Of a stretch of DNA of 64,000 nucleotides, positions 51,742 to 63,467 are shown in pieces (within the stretch, counting starts at the first letter, position 1; each line of letters begins with the position of its first letter). The notes beneath the pieces are model-generated. The model did no database searches and was not told the origin of the DNA. It saw only the letters and a list, made by a program, of their open reading frames with translations. Both the position numbers and the translations under genes were made by a program. Source of the stretch: Anastatus disparis (taxonomy: Eukaryota; Arthropoda; Insecta; Hymenoptera; Eupelmidae); the NCBI GenBank assembly GCA_017163975.1, contig JAFFSR010000264.1:3853501-3917500 (forward strand). Direction: 5' to 3'.

Positions 51742-51976
51742 CGGTGAGCCAGGTGCCATTGAAACTTTTAGTTGAAAGTGATCCGCCAAGCCATTCTTCA
51801 AGTGAAATACCCGAACTGGTAAGTGCTTCGCTTCTACTAGCCTCGCTACCAGTACTGCCATCTGATAATAATACTGCCACCGTTGCTATAATCACTATTA
51901 CAAGTATGACTGTAGCAACAAGGCCGATGAGCAACAGTCGCCTTGTGTTGCATCCTGTTCTTTTCGTCATCAGCTC
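51742..51976 (-). CDS. DPP4-family exon: membrane anchor and stalk (first coding exon seen)
   Basis: The acceptor TTACAG sits just right of the exon and the donor GTAAGT just left. An ATG at 51970-51968 opens about 76 codons and one base carries over (phase 1). Residues 1-11 are basic (Lys3, Arg4, Arg10, Arg11), as expected for the cytoplasmic side of a type II protein. Residues 12-35 are an uninterrupted hydrophobic helix containing VATVILVIVIIATVAVLL. A Ser/Gly/Glu-rich stalk follows, then GISLEEWLGGSLSTKSFNGT, which matches the insect DPP4-family segment at the propeller start and contains an N-glycosylation sequon (NGT). Glu-Leu precede the Met in frame right up to the acceptor. The family often has a Glu-Leu there, so an upstream coding exon may exist; otherwise this ATG is the start. 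Opposite-strand and other-frame ORFs over this exon are shadows. Confidence 0.9.
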
Positions 51977-54900
51977 CTGTAACATTAAAAATTAAATTAA
52001 TTTCAATCGCTATGATTATTTTTTCTTATATTATTTTTAAAATATTCGAAATATATTAAAATTTTTATTTTTAATATTTTGAATTATTTTTATTCGGTTA
52101 GTACCAAAACTCGATTATATACCGTATTAGAAAAAGGGGAAAACCGAAAAACACGTATTTAATAATTCATTTTAATTAATTTATAATTTTAATGTAATTT
52201 GAACAAACTTATAATTAAATTAATAAAATATAATAATTAACGCATTATTATTTAATACAAGTTAAAATTTGAAGTTATAAACTTGGACAAAAAAGTAAAA
52301 AACAACGTTTGCTAGTTAAAGATTTCGATATATTTATTTTAAAATCAAAGTATTGATTTTAAATATAATGTAAAGCAATGAAATTTTAAACTTTACTCAT
52401 GAAATTGTTTACAACATTGATTTTATTAATTTTCAAACATTATTTTTAGACGCAATGTTACTTTCATGATTTTCACATTTCAGTATTGTTGCAATTATAC
52501 TAAACTGCAACTTAAACTTTAAACGAGTGTTCAAAGCCGCATTTATTATATGCTACCCATTTTATTTAGCATTTTCATCTTGGGTAAAACTAAAAAGGTA
52601 TTAAAAATAGATTTAAAAAAATAAAATTTTTCCCACAAAAAAATCATTAAAAAACGATTGGAAGTATTCACCAAGAAAATATAAGGTATCTGAATATACA
52701 GAATTTCCAGTTGCAAAGTCCTATTTACATGAGAATTAAATTTAAAAACTTAAAAAAAAGAACTTTAAAAAAATCCAAAATTGTTCCATTCATAAAATAC
52801 TATTTTAATTTTAGCTCCTAAATTATTCTTCACACGTTGGTGAGTGAATAGTTAAAATTATTAAAAATTTAACATTAAGGAAAGCGAGATGCAGTAATAC
52901 CATTTACATTGTAACTTTAGTGTCGTAATACTAAAGCCACAGAGATAGTTAAATTTTTATTTTGCATTTTTTTATTTTAATTCTTTTTTTCAAGTTGCGC
53001 TTTTTTTATACTGGCTAAAATCAATCTAAACAATTAATTAAAAGAAAAATATCAAAATTTTATAGATTTATAACTTTTTTTTTACTTTCAAAGATAACAG
53101 ATACGTAGTAATATCTCTTTTTATCCTATTTTCTTAAAAGGATTAGAGCATAAACAAAGAGAAAAAATAATCACTTATATCCAGACAAAAAATATTGTTA
53201 TCGATTTAAACTATAACTAAATTGCATGAAAAAAAAATACATACGAAATAAATTGCATTTCACCGAATCTTCTTAATGAAGATTTCAATCACGCATCGAC
53301 ATCCTAAGATTGAACTCCAATATTTGATTCATTAGAGAAAAAAAACTTTTTCGTACTAATTTCAAACTCTCGTTTCTCGTTGCACTTTTTAAAATTAGTA
53401 AATTTGCTGCCTCGAAAGCACGGTCTACACGAAATTATATATATTTTTATTACAACATCAAATTAAGAACGTCGTTACATTTCAGTGATAATATTATGAA
53501 ATGACACAAAGGAAGTGTGTATTTCATTTCGTAAAATTGTGAGAAAATCCGTGAGATATAAGACATTTACGTCAAGTGCACGTGACTCTGTCAAAATAAT
53601 ATCAGAAATCAGTTCTTTTTTTTACTTTATTTTTTTCTCATGCCTTTCTTTTTTTACATCGATCCATGTTAAAAAAAATTTCTGCTGCTGGAAAATAAAT
53701 TCACTTTTTTTCGCATTTCATCATCTTTCGCTATGCGTAAAATATTATCTACTGAATAATGTCGCAATGTAATTTACAATTTTTTATTATTTTTTTTCTT
53801 AAATCGTAAAAAAAGTTTTAATAAATTTTTATTTTTTTTTCTTAATTTATTGACGAGCATTTACATCTAGCTTGAACCTTAATTTATGTATTTTATCATT
53901 TACACGGTAATCTTTTGAAAAGCAATTACAGTTGATTTAAAAAAGGACATTAAAAAAAGGGACGATTTTTATGTCAGAGGTAATTTACATAAAAGCGCGA
54001 AAGCGTGTATAAATTTTAAAAAGTTTGCCGTATTAAATGAAATGTGGTAAAGAGCTCTTTGAGCTTTTTGAGTGTTTTGAATAAAATCTCTATTTAGACT
54101 GATCTTGAAAATTTTCCTCTATAATAAAAGTTTAACAAAGGACTTTAAACGTAACTGTAAAACGATAAAGTTTATACATTCTTAAGTATATATAAGTTCA
54201 TGTAAAAAAGTGTAATTGCAGAGAAAAATTTACATTTTAAACGAAATTTCATTATCAAACATTCATTTTGTAATACGAAAACTCATCCACGTAATTACTT
54301 ATGAAATAAACTTTCTTGTTTATTTAAAAGAATTTTATTACACAATTACGTTGTAAAAACATAAATGAAAATGTTTTTTTTTCATTTCATAAATTGAATT
54401 ATTACCACTAAAAAAATCTCATTTCATTTTTTTAATTTGCAAGAAATATTTTTTAATTAACTTTAAATGGATCGTAATACTAAAAAGATTTTAATTTCAA
54501 TTAACTAGAAAAAAAAGTTAAATTCGTTAAATTATTAAAACTGAATAATGAATATTTAACCTTACAGTAATGATATTGATTTAACCTTATTACAAGGCTC
54601 TTTATCGAAAAATGATAAAATTCCCATCAATCATTGAGAATCAGAGATCTGCACGAACTGAATAAACATTTATTATTTTCAATTTCCATCTGTCATTACT
54701 GCATCCACGAAATTTAAACTGTTACGAAATTCTCGAGATCATTATGCACGCAAATCAGGACAATATTTTTATCTTCTTTTTTTTTTAATTCAAAATTTCT
54801 GCATTATCGAACATCCGTCGATTCACATTCATTTATATACGACGAACGTGTTTTCATTCACATTGCATTCGCAAGTTCGTCCATAAAATCTATCTTTTTC

Positions 54901-55276
54901 TTTTGCTCTGATTTCTTTTCTTTTTTTTGTGAATTATCACTTTATTTCAATTTGTAAAGACATATTTTGTAAAGACTTACAGTTACTGAATTTTGTATGA
55001 AAGATATTTTGCTTAATATGCACATACATTATTTGTATTTGAAGCGGTTTAAGTTAAATTTTCATTTTTATAAATTAAATTTTGAATGAGAACGATTTTT
55101 TAGAAAATAGTGAACAGTTGCTATCAGAATATATTAAAAAATGGAAATCTTTTCTATAAAATGAAAAATTTTTTGCCGATACTTATCATGCAGTTTCAAC
55201 ATGTTCTGTATTGTGTAAAAAAATAATCTATCAAATCCTTTAGTTCTGTTTTTTAAGTACGTTTAAATTGTCATTT

Positions 55277-55312
55277 TTTAATTTTATTTAATGTCGCTGT
55301 ATTTACGCTTTC
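55277..55312 (-). mobile_element. SINE tail fragment
   Basis: TTTTATTTAATGTCGCTGTA followed by TTTACGCT is the reverse complement of the 3' tail of the main SINE family. It has no body or head and lies about 45 bases from the next SINE copy in the same orientation. Confidence 0.65.
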
Positions 55313-55355
55313 ATTCATTTTTACTTTAACACAAATAAATTTATTAATTTATTTT

Positions 55356-55503
55356 TTAATTTAACGTCGCTGTATTTGTGCTATCATTGCGATACTAATT
55401 AGCGACGGAGATCGTTAGTGTGTTTGCGAACAAAGCACATATAACGTACAGTGGTGCTTGTATCAATAGGCCGCGAGCGGGATTCGAACTTAGGACCTCA
55501 AGA
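55356..55503 (-). mobile_element. tRNA-derived SINE, 5'-truncated copy
   Basis: The tail, body and B-box (GATTCGAACTTAGGACCTCA on the plus strand) are present. The copy stops where the anticodon and A-box part should begin and runs into unrelated AT-rich DNA. Truncation at the head is what incomplete reverse transcription gives. Confidence 0.85.
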
Positions 55504-56149
55504 ATGAAAAAAATTATATTTCTCATTATTATTTAATAGATCTTAATTAATTTTTCGTTACTTTTTATGAAATTTTTTCATGAAATATTAATTATTTAGG
55601 TAAAAATTACAATAATTTTAATTCCATTCACACAGAAAATCTTTCTGAATTTTTTCAAAACAGTCCTTATGAAAAAGAAAAAATTATCTGACGATAAATG
55701 AAACACAATAATGAAATTGTGAGCAACTGAAAAAATAATTCTACGAATAAAAATTAAATTAAAAACGTTATTTATTCAAATTAAAAAATGAAGCAATTAT
55801 AACTGTGTTGTTGAAAAAAGTCAGATGTCAAACAAGCTTTTTTAAAAATACAGCTTCAAAGCATTCAGCAGAATTTTATTAAAAATAAATCTGTAGAAAT
55901 TATACGCGTTTTAATTTGTCGAAGAACTTTTTTTTTAACTTATTTAAAAAGTATAGCGAAAAAAAATTACAGCAGCAACGCTCGCCATGATAAGTAATTT
56001 TATTTCTTTTCACGGGGTTTATATAGATCTCTTTCAATGTAGTTTAAGTCGTAATACTTTAAATTTACGATAAAAAAATGAAAATTGGAGACTTAGCTAT
56101 ACTTATCTTGATAAAATATATATGGAAAAAAGAAGTGCTATAAACTTCT

Positions 56150-56290
56150 ATGCCGACAAACTGAAAAATGCTTTGTCAGTATACGAGGCTGTCGAGGCTA
56201 AAATCTTACTAGGGGTCGAGAGAGAAAGACACTCGACGACGGGTAGCCCCAGTCGTCGTCAAGAGAATTAAGATCCTCCGAGATTTCCTT
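56150..56290. other. Small GC-richer island with hairpin
   Basis: A short block of raised GC in which GACGAC and GTCGTC flank GGGTAGCCCCA. It has no ORF, no tRNA signature and no second copy in the window. Confidence 0.25.
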
Positions 56291-56764
56291 TGCTAAGCTG
56301 TTAAGAATGAATTACTTTTTATCTTCTTTTTCGTTTGTTAAATCAAATTATTTTCTCAAGATTGATAAATAAAAAAAAATTGTTTTTAATAAAAATATTG
56401 AAAGTTATCATTTGATAAATAAATTCAGATTGACACCAGTGTGTTATAAAAATTAATGTTACTAATTTATAAACGAAAAATCTCAATAAAACTTTATACT
56501 GCAATATTTTAAAATATATAAATTGATATATCGTCACGGTATTATATTTTTTCAACGTTTTATTGACCAATAGACTTTTCAAAGCTATAAAAATTTTTTT
56601 ATTTTATTCACAAATAAACGAGCACAATCAATGCGATTTTGAAAATTTTAAAATAAAATCATTAGCCTGAGACATGAATAACTTATAAATATTTTATTTG
56701 TTACCACAACGTTTTGTTTATAGACATCGCTATATTAGTTATTTGTTCATAGAAAGAAAAGAAG

Positions 56765-56954
56765 AGTAAAAATGACAATACTATACAGTAAATTTTGCTA
56801 CGTAGATTATAAAATTCCTATGCGTTATAAAAATTTTAATAATATTTTTAGTAAATTTTACTATCATGTATAATAATTTTTGTACTAAATGGCAATTTGT
56901 GGCAGCTTTAGGATACATATGGTAATTTTTCCAAAAATTATTGTAATTTTTACT
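56765..56954. mobile_element. AGTAAAAAT-family MITE, copy 2
   Basis: This 190-base element begins AGTAAAAATGACAATACT and ends with the reverse complement of AGTAAAAATTACAATAATTT. Read from its right end it aligns with the left half of the element at 48742 (ATTACCATA...AAAGC.GCCAC.). Confidence 0.7.
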
Positions 56955-58189
56955 ATATTTTTTAATATTATAATACACCTCTAGTTCTAAAGAAGACAAA
57001 AGTGTCAAATCTGACAGGATGAACATTTTAAAAACATTTTGATCTTTACAGCCGTGAATTCTGTTATATAAAACATATATAAGAATAAACGTTTTGAAAG
57101 TTGTTAAGCTCTTTATTCGATAGCTAACAATAGCTTTGTGAACTCTAACTCATCCTTCGAAGCAAAAAATCACTGTCCGTAAAAGTTCTCTATCAATTTT
57201 CAATGGATTAAATTGAAACTTTCTAGGTATCTTTTTTTTTGTATAAAGATTCATCGACAAATCGAGAAACAGTTTTTTTAGATGTATTTTTTTACAAAAC
57301 AAAGTTAGACTAAATATTTAAATTGTTTTGTTCCTTTGATTTTCTTTTTCTACTAATTTTGATGAATTTAACTTCGTCTTATCATTTGTCTAATCCCATT
57401 AAATTTTTTCTATATATATGAGAAAATTAATATTTAAATTAAAACAAATTAAAAACCATAAAAATTTATAAAAAGATTGTACCGCAAAGTACAGATTTTA
57501 AACAACGATAAAGTTCAATAATTACAGCAGATTCTAATCAGCTTATTGCATAATAATACTGTAGTTTACTACCAGAGGTAATTCTACGAATATTACGACG
57601 ATTGTAATTCATAATAATCTAGAGGCTTATTGAAATACTAAGAATATTATTGTTAAAGGGAGCAAAGCAATTTGCTGTTGTTAAAGTTAATTAACAATTA
57701 ATAATAATAAGAAGGAATTTAATTAACAAACTAGTTTCCTTTATTCTTGAAAAATAATAAAAAGATATTTCATGGTATTTAACAAATCAGAATATGTTCG
57801 AAGATAATTTTATTAGAACTTCTAACTAGATTCTAATCTCGGTAAGCTCCGCTGGTCATATGGGCTTTTAAAAGCGATTAATCGAAGTCAGGTACTCGTA
57901 AAATGCAGCGATATACAAAAAGTGATAATGAGAAAACTCTTTTCTCAAAGATGTTAAAAGTGCAAACTATCAGCAGCCTCTTATTCACGCGCCATAAAAC
58001 GAAGAGAAATGATCCTTAAATGCAATACCTTTGCAGATAAATTTATTGGTACTTATCTTTTTTGAATTATATTGTTATTTTTAAATACTGTTTATTTAAC
58101 AAATTTTTATTTATAATATTGCATTTTCAAAACTATTTGTTAACAAATCGTCTCTATGAATATTTATAGAAAAAAATATAATATCATTT

Positions 58190-58210
58190 AAAAAAAAAAA
58201 AAAAAAAAAA
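58190..58210. repeat. A21 homopolymer
   Basis: An uninterrupted A run about 60 bases left of the SINE copy at 58273, but in the wrong position to be its tail. Confidence 0.9.
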
Positions 58211-58272
58211 TATATTTTTAAAAATTTATCCACCAATCATACTATAGTATGCAACTAGCGACAGTCATTATG

Positions 58273-58475
58273 TTTATTTTATTTTATTTACCGTCGCTTT
58301 ATTTATTCTGTCATTGCGATGTTACAATTAGCGACGGAAGTCGTCAATGTGTTTGTGAACAAAGCACATGTATCGAACAGTGGTGCCTGTATCAATGAGC
58401 TGAGAGCGGGATTCGAACTCGGGACCTCGAGATTACGAATCAATCACTCTATCGACTGAGCCACTGACGACTTCA
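58273..58475 (-). mobile_element. tRNA-derived SINE, full-length copy
   Basis: Read on the minus strand: AGTCGTCAGTGGCTCAGTCG, then GAGTTCGAATCCCGCTCTCA, the body, and a tail of repeated TAAAATAAAA. This is one of the best-preserved heads; the anticodon-like loop reads TTCGTAA. Confidence 0.88.
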
Positions 58476-58840
58476 ACGATCAATGATATTTATCACGATG
58501 TATGTCAGAATTTCATTTTTTATACGTAAATTTTTACAAAAAATAGAATACGAAATTACAATTATTATATTAATTCATTTATATACATATTTAAATACAA
58601 AAATCTCATTATAGTATTATTTTGCATATGGTTTCATCGTATTTAGATAATACTATATCATAAATTATTATTATATTTTTTTTTGTCTAAAATACGTAAA
58701 TGAATTTAAAAAAACGTTATTTTTATGTATTAAAAAATAATAACAAAAATAAAATTTGACATAAACAAATGAACATAAAAATATATTTTAGAAAAATTTA
58801 TATAAATTTACAATAATTAATTTTACAAACTGTCCAAACA

Positions 58841-58948
58841 CCCAAATTTTAAGGAGTATCATAATCCAATTAATAGTAAGTAATCCAATATCCCAAACTT
58901 TAGTTGTAGCTTGGGTTATTGGATTATTCATGCACGCGAAAATTTGGG
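58841..58948. repeat. Nested palindromes
   Basis: The outer pair is CCCAAATTTT (58841) and AAAATTTGGG (58939). The inner pair is TAATCCAATATCCCAA (58881) and TTGGGTTATTGGATTA (58911), with 14 of 16 matching. It is possibly a small foldback element or the remains of two nested ones. Confidence 0.5.
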
Positions 58949-59759
58949 ATTATACACAAATTCTTAATTTTACAATGTTGACAAATTTAATAAAATTGAT
59001 TCAAAACTAAAATAATATAATGAACTTTTAGAATTATTAATATAAAATATAAATAAAGAATTGACAAATATTATTTTTAATACTTGTGAAAAAACGAAAA
59101 TTTAAGGTATGTTAATAAAAAGAATATTGAGCTGATGATACAATCTAAAAATTCAAAAGATGATTTATAAGTATTAGCAATATCTGATCATTCTTATAAA
59201 AATTTAATACGGTTTTAGACCAGCATATGGACATTTGTCGTCTTTTAATGCTGATTTTTACTGTTAATTAGTGTTTTGACTAATATAAATGCTTTAATTT
59301 TCATAAAGTAATGTTTAAAATTTAATTAGTACTTTGTTAAACAATTTAAAACTTGTACGTAAAATTTCATAAAAAAATTCAGTTGTTTTAATAACATAAT
59401 TGACATAAGATTTAATCATTCACATACATATTGTTGCAAAAACGCACACAAAGTCAAACTTATTTATGGCTATTTCGTTTTACATACTTCATTTTTAAAT
59501 ATTTTATTCGATGCAGATTAGGTTTATAATTTTTAAAAGCAATTAACAAGTAAAAAAAATATACCATTTCCAGTTTAGGATATTAAAAGGTATTTTGATA
59601 TGTAAATAAATAAAGAAAAGTTTGCAATAAATATCTTCACAATCATAATGATAATAATAAATCTTATGATCATTAAAAATATGTAAAGAAATTCTAATTT
59701 CTTATTCTCAAAGTCCTTTAACATTAAAATGAATAATCTATAATCTGGAAGCTTTAACA

Positions 59760-60560
59760 ATAACTTGGTTCTAAACTAAATTCCTTAATAAGGGCATAAA
59801 CTACTATAAATTCAAGCACAGAGAAAAGCATGAGGTCACTACAATAGCGAAGCTGCGCTTTGAATCATCTTCCAATATCAGGCAAAGTTCTAAAAGAGCA
59901 GTCTATCTATTCACAAAGTAATCACAGGTATATACGTTTACTTGAAAATGAAATAGGAAATGTTTAAAAAAAAAACGTAAATCTCAAATGAAAAGTAATT
60001 AAAGCGCAAATAAAGTTTAAAAACAATTCTACTTACAAAATGACAAACTAAGCAAGATATTATTAGGAAGTGGTAGGACAATACAAAAACTTAGCATAAA
60101 AGGTTTAGAATGGCTGAAACGAGAGCACGGACAACTTAGCTATAGAATTGCATAAACATTGATCAAACATACTCCGTAGTTACGTATCAGCTTCAAAGAG
60201 TATATCTTCATATCAGATTCGTAACACAAGAGAGATACCAACATAAACAGCACGGTGATAACGCGTAAATAGAAATCGAGCTTATTCAATTTACATAAAA
60301 CTTGGTTAAATACTTGAATCAGAGAGCGTGACGCTAATGAGCAAAGAAACATAGAACACAACCACTTTTCACATAGAATGGGAGAGATAACTACAAAAGA
60401 ATAAAAGCAATGTGAAACCGAATTTCCAAGGATAAGGCAGATAGAGTGACAACAGCTAAATCTTTAATCCCTCTAAAAGCGGGGAGAGAGTGTTGGGGAC
60501 GACTAAGAATGCAACAAGCGAAGCTCACTAAAGTATTACGAAAGCAGTGCCGGTATAAAT
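59760..60560. other. 800-bp block of unusual composition
   Basis: The AT bias drops and the plus strand becomes purine-rich with scattered CpGs (AGCGGGGAGAGAGTGTTGGG, GAAAGCAGTGCCGG). A 73-codon minus-strand frame (60140-60361) is hydrophobic, but has no acceptor, donor or start context that I trust. The position upstream of the anchor exon would suit a 5' exon or promoter; this is inference only. Confidence 0.3.
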
Positions 60561-63333
60561 TGCAATATATACGTGTGTACTAATAATGTTAATCTTTTGA
60601 TCTACGTCTTAAATTTCGGATTTATTTTGATAAACTGCAGATATTCAAGATTATTGTCCACGTATAGTCAAAATCAAAAGTTAGTTTAATTTTAGAAATC
60701 GATTGAACTTTTGACTGTTTTTTTTAAATAATAATACAAAATCAAATATTTAAAGAATTATTTTACAATTTGTGAAACGAGATAAATAGATAATGTTATT
60801 TCTCCACTTTTCTTTTCTTTCAATTTTAATTTATTTGGGCTTGAAATCTTTGATTTGATACTTTTCACCCCTAACATAAAATTAATAAAAGAAAGATTAA
60901 AAACTTTTTTGACACAGATTGTTGTCTTTGTCATATCTACATGAAGGTTCATATTTCTCTTATGTCTCCAACAAACTTTTCATACCACTACTTTTATTTT
61001 AAATAAAAAACAAAATCTAAAAATAATATCATACTATTCGTAATATTTTAAAAACATCTTATTAAATAATTAAAACATTAAATGAATAACATTAAAATTA
61101 ATTAATATTACAAGATGCATTAGTATAAGTATGAAGTTATATTGACAGGAAGATTTCATTCCACAATTAACTCTAAATAATTATACAACGAAGGTACTTT
61201 TTATTCTTCCCTTGGTTTCCAATCGCTTTTAAATGATCCTATCTTAATTCATTGATACTTCTTTTCTAATAAAACTTTAAAAATAAAACATTCATTATTA
61301 ATTACCTCGTTATATAAGATGGAATTGACCCTATAAAATAATCAATATAACTTACGTCATTATACCGAAACACTTTGTAAGAAATAATGAATTAATTAAT
61401 TTTTGACAATTTATAACATTTAAAATAAGGAAAAGAAATAAAATCGTATAATATTATGCGAACAATAAAAATATTCTTTTAAAATTCAATTAATTATAAA
61501 GTTAAATATGCGCATAATTTTAAAAATAAAAATCTTAATTTATTTTTGGCGATTTTAACTTTTATATATTCTACTTAATATACTTTTTCACAGTTTGTAA
61601 AAGAATGCTTTATTATCGACCGTACATATTTTGTCAATTTATTATGGGTTCAATATTCTCATTATTCTCTTTTAAATTTTAAATAATTTATTATACAGTA
61701 TATTGATCAAGAATATATTAAACATTTTATAAAGTAAACTTTACCCCTTAATCAATTTTAAAATAAAACAGTGTATCAGTTTTAGTTAATTGCATTTCTC
61801 ATTAAAATACTTATTTTACTTAACTTAATAATTTTAAGAGTGTTCCAAACACTTTTTAAAACTGATTTATTGCAGTGAAAATTATCATCTAAATTTTAAA
61901 AGATTATTATCCTCGTTTTTATCAGCGTACCATTTCATATATTAAAAGAATAAAAATAAACAATGCGTTTCAAGTCCTGTATAAAATTATCAGCTCGCAA
62001 AAAAAAATCATATTTAATCCAAAAATCAGCTCTCTATTAAGCCAACAAAAAAAAATTAAAGTAACACCCTTTAACCTCAAAGCGTTATTTTTTTTGCGCT
62101 GCAATGAACATTTCCATGAAAAGCGCTCAATGTGAAAACCCCGAGCATCCTTTTTTTTCCTCTGTGGTTGCCGCTGGTGCACTTAGCTAGAAAACTGCAC
62201 GTGGCAGGCTCTTGCTAATTTTAGACAAAAATTGTGCTTCAATGTGAAAAAAAGCGCGTTTTTTTTTTCTCTTCCCTATAACTCAGTTGGGTGTGGTTGA
62301 ATTTAAATTTGTAGGATTTCGAAAATAGGATAATGGTCATGCAATTTGCAAAACTTACGTTTTTTTTGGGTTTGCTGGGCATGGTTACTTGTTTGCGTAA
62401 CATACAAATTTATTTGATTTGGCTTATAAGGATAAACAGGATTTTATATAAAAGATTTATTTTTTCAAAAATATTTGATGAAACCAATATTCAAAATGTT
62501 ATATTTTCAAGTTTTTATGTTCGTAAAAGCCATATATTTGAATGTTTAATTTTATGAATGTAAAGGCTTTATTAATTAGGGTTGAAACTAATTAAATTTT
62601 TCATTCGTTCATTTTTAAAAGATTTTACGAGTAATTTATTGTAAGATTAATTTTATAAAATATTTATTTTTATGAATATACATACTATAGATATAGTGGT
62701 TTGAATATTTGTTTAATAAAAAATTTATGAAAACTTTTCAAATTAAATTTAAAAATTTAATAAATTAAAAAATTTTTATTAAAAAATCCAAAATTTTTCT
62801 TATTTGTTCACATACCTACTATTAATTGTGTTATACATACATCAAAATTAAAAAAAAAATACAATTTACGAGCTGAAATAATTTTTAAACTAAATGTGAT
62901 TGATTTCATGTGATGTAATTTGTATTGGAAAAATTACTACATACTTGTTATTATATATACAGATTTTGTGCATATTAATTTATACAATAATGATATAGTT
63001 AATGGATTTAAATATTAAGAAATTATTTCAATTTGTCTAGCAAAATTTTTTGTAATGTATTGTATAACTAACTAATTATCAAAGTAAACTTTAGAAATCG
63101 TCGGTGACGTATTCACATAATAATATTTTAAAAATAGGTTTATGGTCTATAACAATATATAAAACATCTCATAAGACTTTTTTTCCTAAAAATTATGATT
63201 TTAGAAATGTATGAAACATAATATACATATTTTTAAAGCATCATATTTCGGCAGGTACTTAAAAAGGTCATCAACAAAGAAAATAAAAGCCAAGAAAGTC
63301 CGCTTTCATTTGCAAGATTCCAAAAGTGAAAAG

Positions 63334-63467
63334 CTTTATTGGTTTGAAAGTAATGTGCAATTAAAAATGTAATAGAATTTAACACATTAAATGAGAAGTT
63401 ATTTTTAATATGAATTTATGATATTCTATTACATTTTTAATTACACCTCACTTTCGAACCAATAAAG
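63334..63467. mobile_element. Foldback element with 45-bp arms
   Basis: CTTTATTGGTTTGAAAGTAA...AATTAAAAATGTAATAGAAT on the left is mirrored on the right (reverse complement CTTTATTGGTTCGAAAGTGA...AATTAAAAATGTAATAGAAT), around a 44-base AT-rich loop. It has no coding capacity. Confidence 0.7.

Larger units (their letters stand above)
1291..51976 (-). other. DPP4-family (S9B) gene body, N-terminal part, four exons with giant introns
   Basis: Four short minus-strand segments, each with a consensus acceptor and donor, join without breaking frame. They give a protein that reads like the N-terminus of an insect dipeptidyl peptidase 4 family member: transmembrane helix, stalk, then the first propeller blades. 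Intron phases agree at every junction (1, 0, 0, then 2 leaving the last exon). DPP4 proteins are type II membrane glycoproteins that remove X-Pro or X-Ala dipeptides from peptides; the DPP10/DPP6 branch has lost catalysis and modulates potassium channels. The catalytic Ser-Asp-His domain is outside the window, so the two branches cannot be separated here. In Hymenoptera a DPP4 is also a venom component, and in Drosophila the related gene is omega. The exons total 458 bases over about 50 kb. The gene continues past the left edge, and probably past the right edge as well. Confidence 0.85.

Noticed and set aside
54975..55035. Possible 5' exon: a short minus-strand frame with an ATG and a GTAAGT donor near 54980
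   Set aside because: It would join in frame to the anchor exon, but it is only about 15 codons with nothing family-like. Such combinations are common by chance in this sequence.
60031..60361. Hydrophobic minus-strand frames and a GTAAGT donor near 60035
   Set aside because: The phase-0 frame into that donor meets a stop within about 17 codons, and the 60140-60361 frame has no splice or start context. A receptor-like pseudogene cannot be supported.
62333..62557. Plus-strand frame with a signal-peptide-like N-terminus
   Set aside because: The remainder is low-information Ile/Phe/Lys sequence; a hydrophobic start arises easily from T-rich DNA.
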